64,000 nt of DNA from Brachypterus glaber (taxonomy: Eukaryota; Arthropoda; Insecta; Coleoptera; Kateretidae). The DNA lies in NCBI GenBank assembly GCA_958510825.1, contig OY294049.1, positions 3,782,001 to 3,846,000 on the forward strand. Reading direction: 5' to 3'. How positions within the stretch are numbered: the first letter of the stretch is position 1; every line of letters begins with the position of its first letter. Below, one piece after another: positions 37,118 to 48,686 of the stretch. Below the pieces are notes generated by a model that saw nothing but the letters and a program-made list of their open reading frames with translations, was not told the origin of the DNA and ran no database searches. The position numbers were made by a program, and so were the translations under genes.

Positions 37118-37671
37118 AGAGAAAAGGAAGAAAATGTGGACTACCCATTTTATTTTTTTTTTGTAAAAAACATAAAAGTTCAATTTCAATACCGAATGTA
37201 CCCAACGAAAGCTATATTAGTTAGTCACAATCTGTTATAATTTCACATTGATTAAAACAAAAAATAAATTCATTATTTCGTAAATAGTGAGAAGGGGCAT
37301 TTTTGTGTCTATTTGAAATTGGCCCTAAATATGGGCTACCCCCAAAAGTATGTGATAAATATCAGATGTGAGGTGACAATCAGTCTTATAGGTCGTTATA
37401 AGTTAAAAGTATAAAAGTTATATCTAAAATGAAATAATAAATCAAATAACTCAGAATGTAGAAGGTGGTACATTAAACATTTTTGAAGCTTTAAAGGTCT
37501 CACCGCTATTATAGCGCCTTCCAGCGCCTTATAGCGCCTTCGTCCCATTTTCTTCTATTCTTGGCTGCTTGCTGATCTTTTCTTGACATCCTAGAAAAAT
37601 TCTCGGCATAGGTACATAGTTCTATATAGCTCATAATAGAAACAGAGGGGTGGCCCTTATTGCAACTTTTC
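37118..37671 (+). repeat. Partial copy of the GAGGAAAGGAAGC element
   Basis: Direct repeat of 38316-38873 with about 90 percent similarity. It has the left terminus after TA but not the right one. From 35161 to 37117 I see AT-rich sequence, a CACGTG-bearing segment (35580-35615) and no gene. Confidence 0.85.
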
Positions 37672-38212
37672 GCCCTCAAAACACGAACAAAAAGTGACGC
37701 TTTTAGAACCAATCAAATAAAAAAACATCTAAGATTTTCCGAGAAATATCGATTTAGAGATATTGCCACCTGTCTAGCAAGGGTTCCCATTTCTGCTTTT
37801 TTTAAATATTGTTTTACGGATTCCGATATAAACCATATTTTTGCAATTAGATAAATACCTACGTGTACAATGTTTAATTAAAATTGATGATTTTAAGCAA
37901 CGATTTAATGACAATATGTTCATTTAAACAAGCCGTGAAGATATGCAATTCTTCGCATAGTATACTCTTCATAGTGGCTAGTATATTGTGTTTTGTCTCG
38001 ATATAGTCCAGTCAAATAACAATTCCTATATAACATATATGTTGAAATTGCAATAAATGCACACGGGCTGAGATTTTAGAGGGTAGTAGTGGATGGTAAC
38101 AAAAAACTCCTGTTAGTTTTTCACCGGGTGATTTGCGTAAGGAGTGTCCGCTATCTTGAATTTTAGGGGTGAGTGCGGTTACCTCGCTAAATATACATCT
38201 TAGGGAACGTTC

Positions 38213-39267
38213 AAGTATTACGTAACGCTCCTAGGGGGGTGGGGGTTAATTTTGGAGTAGGAAAATAGCCTTACAGGGGGGTGGGGGTCCAAAATGATAA
38301 AAATTTGCGTTACGTAGAGGAAAGGAAGCAAATATGGGCTACCCATTTTATTTTTTCTTGTAAAAAAATAAATAAAAGTTTAGTTCCAATACCAAACGTA
38401 CCCAACGATAGCTATATTAATTAGTCACAACCTGTTATAAATTCATATTCATTAAAACAAATAATAAACTCATTATTTCGTAAATAGTGAGAAGGTGCAC
38501 TTTTGTGTCGATTTGAAATTGGCCCTAAATATGGGCTGCCCCCAAAATTGTCTAAAAAATATTAGATTTGAAGTGGCAATCAATCTTATTGGTCGCAATA
38601 AGTTAAAAGTATAAAAGTTATATCTAAAATGAAATAATAAATCAAATAACTCCTAATATAGAACGTGGTATATTAAACATTTTTAAAGCTTTGAAGGTAC
38701 CCATCTCGTAGTGCCTCATCGCTATTATAGCGCGTTCCATATCGCCCTCGTTCCACTTTCTTCTATTCTTGGCTGTTGCTGATCTTTTCTTGGTCTCCTA
38801 GAAAAATTCTAGGCCTAAATACATAGTTCTATATAGCTCATAATAGAAACACAGGGATGGCCCATATTGCAAAAATACTCGGTGTATACAACAAAAGAGG
38901 TTATGTCTAAAACTCAGTAATTAGAAGAAAACTAATAAGCACACATCAAAGCCCGATTATGTGGCTTTAATTTGTTGAAGAAATTGTTTTCAAAACGTTG
39001 TTATCTATCAGGTAACGGAATTTATAAACTTACCTAAAAAAGTTCTGTGGCTTGCTGAAAAGGACGGAAAATAAAAACAAATTCTCAAATGTCAACGAAT
39101 GTATGAATTAATTAATGAATCTTTACTGTGGAAGTTTAACTTCGCCATTTACGATTTGCGATAGTCGGATGCAGAGAACTGCATCGGATAGCTGAGAAAC
39201 CCACCTAGCCCATATTACAAGACCTAGCCCACATTTGCTACCCTTCCTCTAATACTTGAACGTTCGC
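38213..39267. mobile_element. MITE (GGGAACGTTCAAG ends) carrying a second transposon
   Basis: Left TIR GGGAACGTTCAAGTATTACG at 38213 and its complement ending at 39267 are flanked by TTA (38210-38212 and 39268-39270), which would fit PIF/Harbinger. The right TIR is split by the element at 38317-39249. A lone terminus of this family lies at 61063. From 39268 to 39815 no gene is visible. Confidence 0.82.
38317..39249. mobile_element. Tc1/mariner-like element nested in the MITE
   Basis: TIRs GAGGAAAGGAAGCAAATATG (left) and GAGGAAGGGTAGCAAATGTG (right, reversed) are flanked by TA (38315-38316 and 39250-39251). Removing it restores the MITE's right TIR. No transposase was recognised. Confidence 0.85.
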
Positions 39268-39815
39268 TTACGATAAAAATGCATATAACCAAGCAGCAAA
39301 TTTCCAACAAATTTCCAACAATGAAAATCATTTTTTCATTATAATATTAACAATCGAGTTATATTAAAAAATAGCCATTTGGAATGTGAAGAGAGTATAA
39401 CAATAAAACAGGTAAACCAATGTATATATACATTGCATATATGTTATATTTCAATTATATTTAAAAACATTTGTCCAAATCCCTTTATTTAATAATTAAA
39501 TTTTAATGTCAGCAAAATTTACATTTAAAACCATTCTATTGTAATAAAACAGGTAGGTAAAACACTCGTTATGTTGTATATTAGTTACCTACCTGCGGGA
39601 CAGTAGCTATGGGGGTGATGGGGAGGAAGCGTCCCCCCCACCCATCTTGTATATTTCATTGTTCAAAAACAAAAGTTGTATATTTTATAATCTTTAAAAG
39701 TTTTATATTTTACTGATCCAAAAAAAAGTTATAGTTATATATTTTATGAATTCAAAATTCAAAAGTCGTATATTGCACGGATTCAAAATACAAAAGTTGT
39801 ATATTTCACGAAAAG

Positions 39816-40320
39816 GTGAGAACTCTTTTTTTAGTCTATGCAAAAGCTTCCATCATTTTTGTTCATAAAGAAAATAAAAACTTTGATTCAATTTTACATA
39901 AATATAACACTAGAGCTAATAAAAATAATAATGTAATAATTCATAAACTAACTAAAACCCATTCTCAAAGATTTATAAACTTCCTTGGTCCTAAATTTTA
40001 TAATCAGCTGCCCTTGAATATTAAACAACTAAAAAAACTTCATCATTTAAAAAAAGAAATCAATAAATATGTGCTAGAAAACAATAAAAAATTTTATCCT
40101 TAAATATTAGAAGTATGTTAATTACTAATCATGTTCTTCTCTGTTTCTTCTCTTTCTTATCATATTATTTGCGGTGATATTATATTATATTATATTGATA
40201 TAATCAATTGGAACACAATACAAGCTATGCTTAGCGTGTTCCGAAATATAACTTTTGTAAAATATTTATTATATCTAAAATTGTACTTAATAACAATAAA
40301 GAACTTACTTACTTACTTAG
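39816..40320 (+). mobile_element. LINE 3' end with TTAC tail
   Basis: An open frame to 40103 encodes KYNTRANKNNN, FLGPKFYNQLPLNIK and a Lys-rich end, the signature tail of many CR1/Jockey-like reverse transcriptases. A 3' UTR of about 200 bases follows, with AATAAA near 40298 and a short ACTT microsatellite at about 40300-40318. The 5' boundary is unclear. Confidence 0.65.
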
Positions 40321-40380
40321 TCATTAACTTTTTTCTCTAGGAAAAAAATTGTATTTTTGGGCTTCTCCGGCTATAGTAAC

Positions 40381-40532
40381 GTCCGTAAATACGTGATAGT
40401 GACTCATATTTAAAGTATAAACCGCTCGGGAAATGAAACGTAAAGAGGGAAGGCAAAGTATAGAGGTTGCGTTGAACGAAGCGTAAGGGGGAAGGCGATT
40501 CAAGCATGAGTCACTATCACGTATTTACGGAC
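40381..40532. mobile_element. 152-bp MITE with perfect 27-bp TIRs
   Basis: GTCCGTAAATACGTGATAGT... and its exact complement at the right end. The interior is purine-rich. Confidence 0.88.
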
Positions 40533-40579
40533 TATTCTATAGCAAAGTTTTATACTTGCAGTAGTTATGGTAAGGATTT

Positions 40580-40830
40580 TACTCTTTGGATTTCAAAACC
40601 TCGTATCTCAAAATCTTTTTTGGTTCCTTGTAGATACTAATTAACTCTATACACGGCTGGTAACTTATACAATTTGTATTTTGTTACCTGAATTATTCGA
40701 GTCAAATATAACGTTATAAAGTTAAAACTAATTGGAATAGTTAATTCATCATGTACAGAGTAAATTAGTGCAAAGAACCGAAAATTGATTTTTTGAGATA
40801 CCTACGAGGTTTCGAAATTTGTAAGTCGAT
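40580..40830. repeat. Palindromic repeat of about 250 bp
   Basis: TTTCAAAACCTCGTATCTCA at the left is inverted at the right (GATACCTACGAGGTTTCGAA), with TTTTTGGTTCCTTG/CAAAGAACCGAAAA inside. 40831-41080 shows nothing further. Confidence 0.75.
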
Positions 40831-41080
40831 ATGTTTACAAATGGGTCCTTTTATGAAGTAATAGCAGTAGTAGATACTACTCATAGATGGCACTCAGAAG
40901 TTATGACTATGTTAACACCTATTTATCTCCCGTGTACACGCACTTTAATGCGGTATTAATGAGTTTTTATTAATCGGGAGTTATAAATGTAACACTCTTA
41001 AACAACAGGGTTAATGTTATATATAATTATCGGAATGATAAAAGTTAGACTTATACCGAGTTTGATTTATGTCCACCCCT

Positions 41081-41923
41081 AAAATTAAGATTAGAAGAAT
41101 CCTGCTGATATATTGGAACCCCCGTTAAGTAAGAAACAGACAGCGATATTTAGTAAACAATAATTGAATATCAATTGGGAGGGGTAAAAATTACCATACA
41201 GAAAAGTGCAATTCATTTTTACCGCTAAAAATTGAAATATTTGAGGTTATGTGTAAATGCCAAAACTGAAAGTTTATTTGTAGATTTTTGTAAGGAAATA
41301 TAAGGTAAGTTTATTAGTTTTATTGTCTTTTTTGCTTTATTGGTTTAGGAACTTCTTGTAATCAAAATGCAAAAAGTAGGATTGAGATAAATAACTGTTT
41401 AGGAAAAATATTTAAAGTTAGAAAATTTTACTTGTTGTTTTAATATGGAATATATGATGATGGATCAAAGAGGTAAAATTTGAATTCAGTGCCTTATATG
41501 TATTTAATGGGCACATACTGAATATTCCGGTTGCGAATAAGATATTCATACCTGTGGCTTTTGTCGTTAAATAATAATAAAAAATCTTTTAAAAAAATAA
41601 TGTTTTATGTTTAACTTTTTTTTCATGTTGTTTACATAAACGTGTAAAGTTTTCCCTTTAATAAATGGTCATTTTGATTTATTACTTTAATTTGTATAAC
41701 AAACAGTAAAATTTTTGGTGTTTCATATTTAAAGCACATATTATCAGCATGCATGGGTAACTTCCTTAACATAACAAAAAAATCAAAATCGTTTAAAATC
41801 ATAATTACCACATAAATTTTGAACCAATTAGTGCAAAAAATGGTTAAAAATCATAAACCTTATTGAGATATAGATAAAAAACAAACAGGGGTTCCATATT
41901 AACACTTTCTCCTCTAATTTTCA
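41081..41923. mobile_element. Probable TIR element of about 0.84 kb
   Basis: Imperfect TIRs: AATTAAGATTAGAAGAATCC to GGAACCCCC at the left, GGGGTTCC to CTCCTCTAATTTTC at the right. No coding sequence. 41924-42999 includes a GC-richer segment (42640-42920) that may be transposon-derived, but I could not name it. Confidence 0.55.
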
Positions 41924-42999
41924 TTCGATAAAAACGAAACCTTGATGATTTATATAATTTTACATTGGTTATAAAATTGCGGATTTAATTTTTTGTTTCA
42001 CTTCCGGTTTCGCCGGAAATGACCTCAACATTTCATTTTTAAATGGAACACCCTGTATATTTTTATATATTTTGATTCAGAATTAAGTTCTGAGTAGAAG
42101 CATCAATAATTTGTCAATCCTTGACAGAACATGTCATTTTTTATTTTGATTTTAATTTAAAATCTAGTTAGCTTTGAAATATGCAAAATTGTTCTTGGGT
42201 TAGTAATTTTATTAGAAAACATTAAACAATATATTATTTTATTATTAACCAATTTGGAGCTCTTCAAAATTAGGCAAATCACTTTTTTTTTTAATATAAC
42301 TGTTTTTTTTTTTAATAGCTCCGTAGTACCAATTAATTACATATTTTTTCTTAAAGACTGACAAACCAATATCATTGCATTTTAATCAAAATTTTTGGTC
42401 AAAAAATGAAAATGAAAATTATTTTTAATATTGGAAGAGGACATAAATAAAATTTACCCGTTATGTCGGAATTCTGACCTATGAGTATAAATTTTAACTT
42501 ACTCAGAATTTAAAAAAAATAAGTACATACTTTTCTCTCAAATAAATGCAAATCCGATATAAAATGTTTGCTTTTTTTACAATCAAATAAAAAATAATTT
42601 TTTTAATAAAATCACCCTAATTCTTCATTTCAGTTTTGGTCGCCACACCTAGAGCATCTCTCACACGAATAACTTTAACATCAGAGATCAAAGAGGGTGA
42701 TGTTTCTGGGTGGGGCTCCAATGCGGGTAAAGAGCACGACAGACCAATGGGATTAACGCCGTCGGTCCAATGGCGTGCCTCTGACGCCAACCACCACTGT
42801 TCACAAATCAACCCCCTCTGACCTACATGGCTATCGTGGATGATGACAAAGATGCGAAGCGGAGATGCTGTTCTGGGTTTTCAAAGTTAAGGCCTGGGTG
42901 CAGGAGCGGATCAGTCTAAGAACTCGTGACCGTTTTTATTTCATTTTTTTCTCTAGGCTGTATTTTGTATACAGTGCTGTCCAAAACCCATATAGCACA

Positions 43000-43760
43000 C
43001 AATATCCCTCGGATATCCTCTCAATGTCCGTTCAATGTCGCATGTCCCAAGGATATCCCGAAAGGTATGTCCTAAGGATATACTGCCCGTATATCCCAAG
43101 GATATACGGTATGTCCTTTGTACATCCCAGGGATGTCCCGAGGGGATGTCCCGTGGATGTCCTTTCGAATGTCCCTGGGATATTCTACGATGGCTATTCT
43201 TTCATTATTTTAAATTTACCGCGTTTTTCGTTTGGACTTTAATGGCGGATGTTATTATCGGTGTTTGTGGTCTGTTTATGTGTGTAAGTTTTTTCCACAG
43301 TTATTATTAAATATTTATATTGTGTTTTCCTCTGTTGTACAATTTCGTCAGTATTACCCACGGAAAACGGGAAATATATTTCGTAGATAAGTAAGTTACT
43401 AATTATGTACAAATGTCACCGACAAAAGTGGCTAATGGTATTGTTTTTATTATTTTACTATAAGCTTAAATTTAAATAACTTGCACCTAGGTGCAAGAAG
43501 CTTATAGCAATATTTCACAATAAAAAACAATAAAAGCAATAATATTTGATAGCCACTTTTGTCGGGAACAGGTGTAAATAATTAGTAGCTATATTTAGGA
43601 CAGGCGTACAGTATATCCTCAGGACATAACTTCGGCATATCCTTGGGATATACGGTTCGGAAGTCGCTCGGCTTCCCGTTTAGTAACTAAGTATATCCTG
43701 AGGATGTCCTACGGATATCTATAGACGAAATCGTTTATCTTGGGGATATGACGTTTTACT
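43000..43760. repeat. GGATATCC/GGATGTCC-like motif clusters (two blocks)
   Basis: 43000-43190 has more than ten variants such as AAGGATATACGG, CAGGGATGTCC and CGGATATCC; 43611-43760 has six more. Between them is non-repetitive AT-rich DNA. Open frames over the first block read PKDI- and RGCP-like repeats and merely mirror the motif. Confidence 0.7.
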
Positions 43761-44166
43761 GTCAACTCTGATGTAATATTAATAAATATAATATTAAGAA
43801 ATTGAGTTACTGCTTTCTAGCTTAGTGGGGCAGTATAGTTGGCCACAAGTCTCCATGTCACAAAGAGAACAACCATACTGTACAGTCGGCCATTTTTTTT
43901 TTGCTAAAAAATGCGATATTTCGAGGGGTAAACCGCAGAGGAATTCAGGTGTACAAATTGGAGGTAATCTGGAGGAAATCATTAAAGGTTACGAGGTAAT
44001 CTAAACGAAATCTTTAAAGATTTCCTCCTTTTCGGTAAGTCCAATTTTTTTACGGTAAAAAAAGACAACCAGCATCAACAAATTCACTCCTTTTATGCCT
44101 AATTTAAAAGTTGGTTAAAAAACTTGAAAAAAACGCCTTACAATCTTTAAAACTTGAGCCTCATCA

Positions 44167-44400
44167 CAGTAAAGTTTTGGCAGAAACCGTCAGGGACAAA
44201 GATTTTTTTTAGGGTGGGGCGCCAAGTCTTGGTAGAAACCGTCAGAGACAAAGCTTTTTGTCTTAGGGTGTTTTTTTTGTTCTTTGCGAGGGGCGCCAAG
44301 TTTTGGCAGAACCGTCAAGGACAAAGATTTTTTTTTGCTAGGGGCGCCAAGTTTTGGTAGAAACCCTCAGAGGACGTCCTGTACAGGACAAAGCTTTTTT
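44167..44400. repeat. Tandem GGGGCGCCAAG units
   Basis: About four units carry the block TTTTGG(C/T)AGAAACCGTCA then GGACAAAG(C/A)TTTTTT, the later ones preceded by GGGCGCCAAG. Similar to 14793-14935. From 43761 to 44166 a degenerate GGAGGAAATC/GGAGGTAATC stretch (43960-44000) resembles the GGAACTC units. Confidence 0.72.
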
Positions 44401-44412
44401 TTTTTGGTTAAT

Positions 44413-44449
44413 ATCATGGTAAGTTACTTTGACAATCTAGTTTTCTTTA
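44413..44449 (+). repeat. Duplicate of the receptor's first splice-donor region
   Basis: ATCATGGTAAGTTACTTTGA and 17 further bases match 45282-45318 with one difference. It lies about 870 bases upstream of the original and keeps the GTAAGT donor. Confidence 0.8.
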
Positions 44450-44902
44450 CAGGACAAAGCTTTTTTTTGGGTGTTTTTTTTTGCTAGGGGCTCTAACTCA
44501 AGGCTTGCTTCAGGGCGCCGAAATGCAAAGGCCAGCCCTACTTGGTGTTACCCCCCCCCCAATAGAAAAAAAATATTTAGTCCCTTGTTTGCGGGTACAT
44601 AAAAATGTGGTAGGTAGGTAGGTACATAAAAAATTAATAAAATAAAAAAAATCATTGTAAAACAAGTCCCAACGAATACATTTATTTAAGTAGGTACATT
44701 TATTTTAACCAAACGCACTTCACTTTTCAATTAAACAGTATAATTAATCGGATAATCCTCGAGAATCGAAAACGAAAAAACGGGAAAACTGAAAAAAGAG
44801 CGAAAAAGACACAAAAGTAAATAAAAACAGCGACCGGGTTAAACGGGGGAAAATAAGGCGCAGCCGCGTGCATCAAACAGAAGTTAAACACAGGGTAGCG
44901 AA

Positions 44903-45212
44903 ATCTGATCCCGCCCATGGATGAGATCTACCCCTAATACACACAACCCTACAAAACATCCATTTCACTCCTCTATCTACAATCACTGGCGACAAACATC
45001 ACTTTACTGTGATTGTTCGGCGCCTACGTTTCTAAAATTTATTCCTGCTGCCTCTCCTGCAACTCCAGCGTTCAAAACCACTTGTTTGAATCTTGAAGAT
45101 TTTATCCCGAAAAAGTAACAAAAAAATATTTTACAGTTAATTTAGTTTATGATGTATGTTTGATGTTAGTTTGAGTGCTTTTTGCAAAACTGCAAGAAAA
45201 GTTCAAGTAGCC
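44903..45212 (+). promoter_or_regulatory. Putative 5' UTR/promoter region of the nuclear receptor
   Basis: This stretch is clearly less AT-rich than its surroundings, from 44903 to about 45120, and lies directly upstream of the candidate first coding exon. A 65-codon open frame (44921-45118) is in it, but I recognise nothing in its product and treat it as leader sequence. No TATA box is evident. Confidence 0.35.
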
Positions 45213-45288
45213 ATGGACTGTTCAGTGTCCCAGCAAACCACATTGCTGAATTTGCACCAATCGTGCTCGCCTGAGCATCAACATCATG
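45213..45288 (+). CDS. Hr51: Hr51/NR2E3-type nuclear receptor, likely first coding exon
   Basis: An ATG in good context (GCC before it, G at +4) opens 25 codons, MDCSVSQQTTLLNLHQSCSP then EHQHH, plus one base, ending at a consensus donor (G|GTAAGT). The exon therefore ends in phase 1. The DNA-binding exon at 56434 begins with AT, so the split codon becomes GAT (Asp) and the frame continues without a stop. Strong start context, donor, phase match, and the drop in AT content in 44.9-45.3 kb support this as the receptor's N-terminus. No homology was recognised in these 25 residues, as expected for the variable A/B region. The phase match alone would occur one time in three by chance. An extra exon in between is possible. 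Confidence 0.6.
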
Positions 45289-45365
45289 GTAAGTTACTTT
45301 GACAATGTAGTTTTCTTTATACACTGATAAAAATAAGAAATTCCCCTACCCTGCCTTTTGAAATA

Positions 45366-46022
45366 TACAGGGTTATTCAGAAATAAGTTCGAGAAATTTA
45401 AGAGGTGATTCTACCTTAAAAAATATGAAAAAAAGTTCCTATAAAGGTTGGTCCTTTGAAGATGGACATATGGACATAAGAAGATGGACATATTAAAAGC
45501 ACCAATAAAATTTTAATGCTGCAGGACGATTCTTCACTTAAAACTAAGCAAAAAAGTATGCTTCAGCAAAACACCTAAATTTAATATTAAAGGAGTTATA
45601 GCCTTTTAAAAAGTAACAAAATGTTACCACCTCTGAATTGCATTTTTTTTTGAAAACGTGGCTCCTACAGTGCTACACTATATGACATTTTTTATGTAAT
45701 TTTACTGAAGGAATCTATATTTATTACAAAAAATCCAAAAAAATCACATAAAAAAGTTTGGGGAAATGTGTTAAGCCTCACATAATTTGTCTGTCTGGAT
45801 AAATTCAAAAAAATTAATTAAAATAAACTTATTGCCCTTATTAACACTAGTATACATGCAAAATCTCGTCGCTCTAGCTTGAAGGGTACAAGAGTTATTA
45901 ATTAAAAACCTCATTTTTTAGGACTCATTTCCGGACCAACCTTTATAGGAACTTTTTTTCATATTTTTTAACATAGAATCACCTCGTAAATTTCTCGAAC
46001 TTATTTCTGAATAATCCTGAAT
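45366..46022. mobile_element. TIR element with CAGGGTTATTCAG ends
   Basis: Left end TACAGGGTTATTCAGAAATA after TA; TIRs of about 90 bp (45366-45455 and 45935-46022) share GGTGATTCTA and TTCCTATAAAGGTTGGTCC. Fragments are at 4640-4740 and 31420-31507. It starts 77 bases inside the receptor's first intron. Confidence 0.82.
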
Positions 46023-46079
46023 AGTATTCTGTTTTGTTTTTAATAATTTCGTGCTTCTTCAGATTTTTAAATAAAAAAT

Positions 46080-47300
46080 TTCCTGCGGCGCTAAAAATAG
46101 ACACCAAAGCCAAATCTATGGGAAGGTGGATTTAAAAAAAATGCCTGCGGCACTAGCACAATTACCGTTAATGAAGTCACATACTTGTAATCATAGGAAA
46201 GTCATGCGGTGTGTAGGCCAAAAATTTTTATTAAAAGATGTTATAAGATAATAAATTTTTCATATAATTTGAAATATTCTATAGATTATTGAAAATTTTA
46301 AAGAAAATCGCTTCTGGCGCTAAACTGGTCTAGCAATAACGCGATATCACAATTTTAAACTTTAGATTTGATAAAATAATTTACAAACCTGTGTGAAACT
46401 GCGAAACTTTATTATTTTATAAAATTTCGCCTGTTGCCCTAAATATTTGGTGTGCAATTATGTTTCTTCTGGCTATTTAAAGTTTTATATAGGTACATTT
46501 TTTTAAACTCGAAGGCATTTGAAAAATGCACTACATTAAAATTTTCAAAAAAATTGGGTGGGAAAATTCAGCTTTTTTTTGGACAAAATTCTGCCGAGGG
46601 TATAGAATTCGATCAATTTTAGTTAAAAAAAGAACGAAAAGGCACACCGGCTGAAGTATCTCCCACCCTAAAGTCTCTCCACCTGAGATTTTTTGAAGTT
46701 TCCTCGTTTTATAGTTCTATTAGGTTACAAAAAACTTTTATTCAAAATATTTCACCGTCCTTCTTTTTAATAGTAACAAAATTCGTAAAAATTCATAAAA
46801 ACTGAAAAAAAAAAACAATAAAATAAATATTTTTTACCCTAAAACGAAGTTGAATATTTATTGTTAAATAGTTAAATATCAAGTTAAATAATATGTATAA
46901 CAATCAAGCGGACTTGAACTATACAGTGCGGTCCATAAGTCACCCCCTTAACTTTTGAAGGAGTTAATATATCGACTTCAAATTTAGAACTCTTAAATAA
47001 GACAACTTAAACTATATTTTTTTCTTTGATTTTTTTTAGGTTAGATTAACGTGAAGCTACTTTGCCTCAGCATTACTCTAATAAAGCCTTACGAGTACTT
47101 TCCATTTCTTTAAAATTTATCAAATTCTCTACCGTCGGCAGAATTTTGTCCAAAAAAAGTTAAATTTTCCCACTATGCGGAGCTAATGTTGATTACCAAT
47201 AATATTAATCATAATATTAATAAATTTATTTTACAAAATAAATTACAAATAAAATTCTGAATTATTTGACGATTTCTAAAAATTTTTGACTGCGGCGCTA
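46080..47300. repeat. Degenerate element with CTGCGGCGCTAAA blocks and inverted ends
   Basis: CTGCGGCGCTAAA or variants occur near 46083, 46143, 46311, 46428 and 47288. 46556-46612 and 47117-47178 are an inverted pair (GGACAAAATTCTGCCG). The MITE terminus at 46922 lies between them. 47301-48381 contains a repeat with ACCGGAAGTGCTGCCAAC (47738; relatives at 42003 and 56910) and a hairpin at about 48050-48125, but no gene. Confidence 0.6.
46922..47015. mobile_element. TACAGTGCGGTCC MITE, left terminus only
   Basis: Terminus TACAGTGCGGTCCATAAGTC and the following subterminal block (AACTTTTGAAGGAGTTA) are present. The rest of the element is missing. Confidence 0.75.
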
Positions 47301-48418
47301 AATATTTGTCACTCAAATAAAAAATTTATATAAATATGTAGCATATTACTCCCTACCCCCAGGCAAAAATTTTAGCTACGCCTTTGGTTGCGATTTGTCA
47401 AAAACTTTTTATTGATGATAGTAATATTATTAATGACACATTGTAAAGTCCAATAGGCTGGCCCTTTTCTAAAAAAAATTTAGCGGGTGCTCCTGTATTC
47501 AGACTAATTTTTCTATTCATCATCCATATTGATTAAAAACCTGTTACAGATAATATCCATATTATGGAATGCTACGCATTCCATTATACCAGGTGACACA
47601 GATCCAATGTACACCCCCCTTAACTGCTGAACTGCTGTATTTGTAGAGATACAATTTTGAAATTTGGTACCTATAATGGACTTAAGGAACCTCAACTTTT
47701 GACATATAAAACGACATTTAGATACTTTCGGTTTTACCGGAAGTGCTGCCAACTTTCACATTTCAAGTGCGAAATCTAAACGCCTTATATTTTTGGAATC
47801 TGCACACTTTTCTGAAAACATTGATACCACATAAGTGAAATTTTGAATGTCAATTTTTATTTAAATTTGGTTTTAATTTTTTTAATTAGCTGGGCCATGA
47901 CATCTTTAATGGAGTCTAATAAACACAAGAAATGCTAAAAAATTAATTTTCTCTTAATTTTTATAATTCTTTAAACTAGGAGGTTTTAAGCGATTCTCAA
48001 ATTTGGTACCATTTAAAAGTGCAAAAAATATGGAATCGATGCATGCACTAACTTTTTATACAAGTGGAATAATTACCTTTTCCAAAAATTAAAATTGATA
48101 ATTATTCGACTTGTATAAAAAGTTGGTGACGGGATGAGCAAGCTTGTACCTCTTGAAATTCTCTATAAGTTTCATGTATTATAAATTTTCATATTTTGGT
48201 ACGGTTATAGAGGGCTCAACTCGACTTTCAGCAAATCCGCGGGTGAATTAATTAAATTAACAGGAGTGCTCTGTTACTATCCACTACTAAAAATATCTAA
48301 ATCTAAAAATAAATTTGTCAATAAAACAGGACCGCAAATAAAAAACTGGGTCTGGGGGTCAAAAAAAAATGTCTAAATTCCTGTTTCTGGAGGTGGTTAT
48401 CGCCCTTTTATTTTAATT

Positions 48419-48686
48419 GGGAGATTTAGCTCAGTGGTCAATGGCATCGATATAGCCTGACACTGATCTAATGATCGTGAGTTCAAACCTCACTGGCGCC
48501 GATTGCCTTTTTCAGTTAATTAATAATTGAAATTTGGCGAAGGCGTACTCCCTAGATATATTGGTTCGAAAGTCAATTAAAGCCGGTGGTTCCCTCTACT
48601 ACTAGCCCACACAAGTCTGGACTTAGGGGATGCTTAATTAAGTAGAATAGTACGAGGTTAAAAACAAACATAAACATAAACATAAT
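48419..48686 (+). mobile_element. tRNA-derived SINE, plus-strand copy
   Basis: The 5' part is tRNA-like, with an A box TAGCTCAGTGG (48427-48437) and a B box GAGTTCAAACCTC (48479-48491), the internal RNA polymerase III promoter. About 180 bases of non-tRNA body follow, then a tail of ACATAA units. The insertion split one unit of a tandem duplication: the next unit (48716-48785) carries the uninterrupted sequence. SINEs depend on a LINE for mobility; the partner is not known. It is in the receptor's first intron. Confidence 0.88.

Noticed and set aside
43035..43310. Protein with CP- and RG-rich repeats
   Set aside because: The frame simply translates the GGATGTCC-like motif cluster, and other frames are open as well.
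48419..48500. A functional tRNA gene
   Set aside because: It has A and B boxes, but is followed by a long shared body and tail and recurs as a full SINE copy at 26301-26575.
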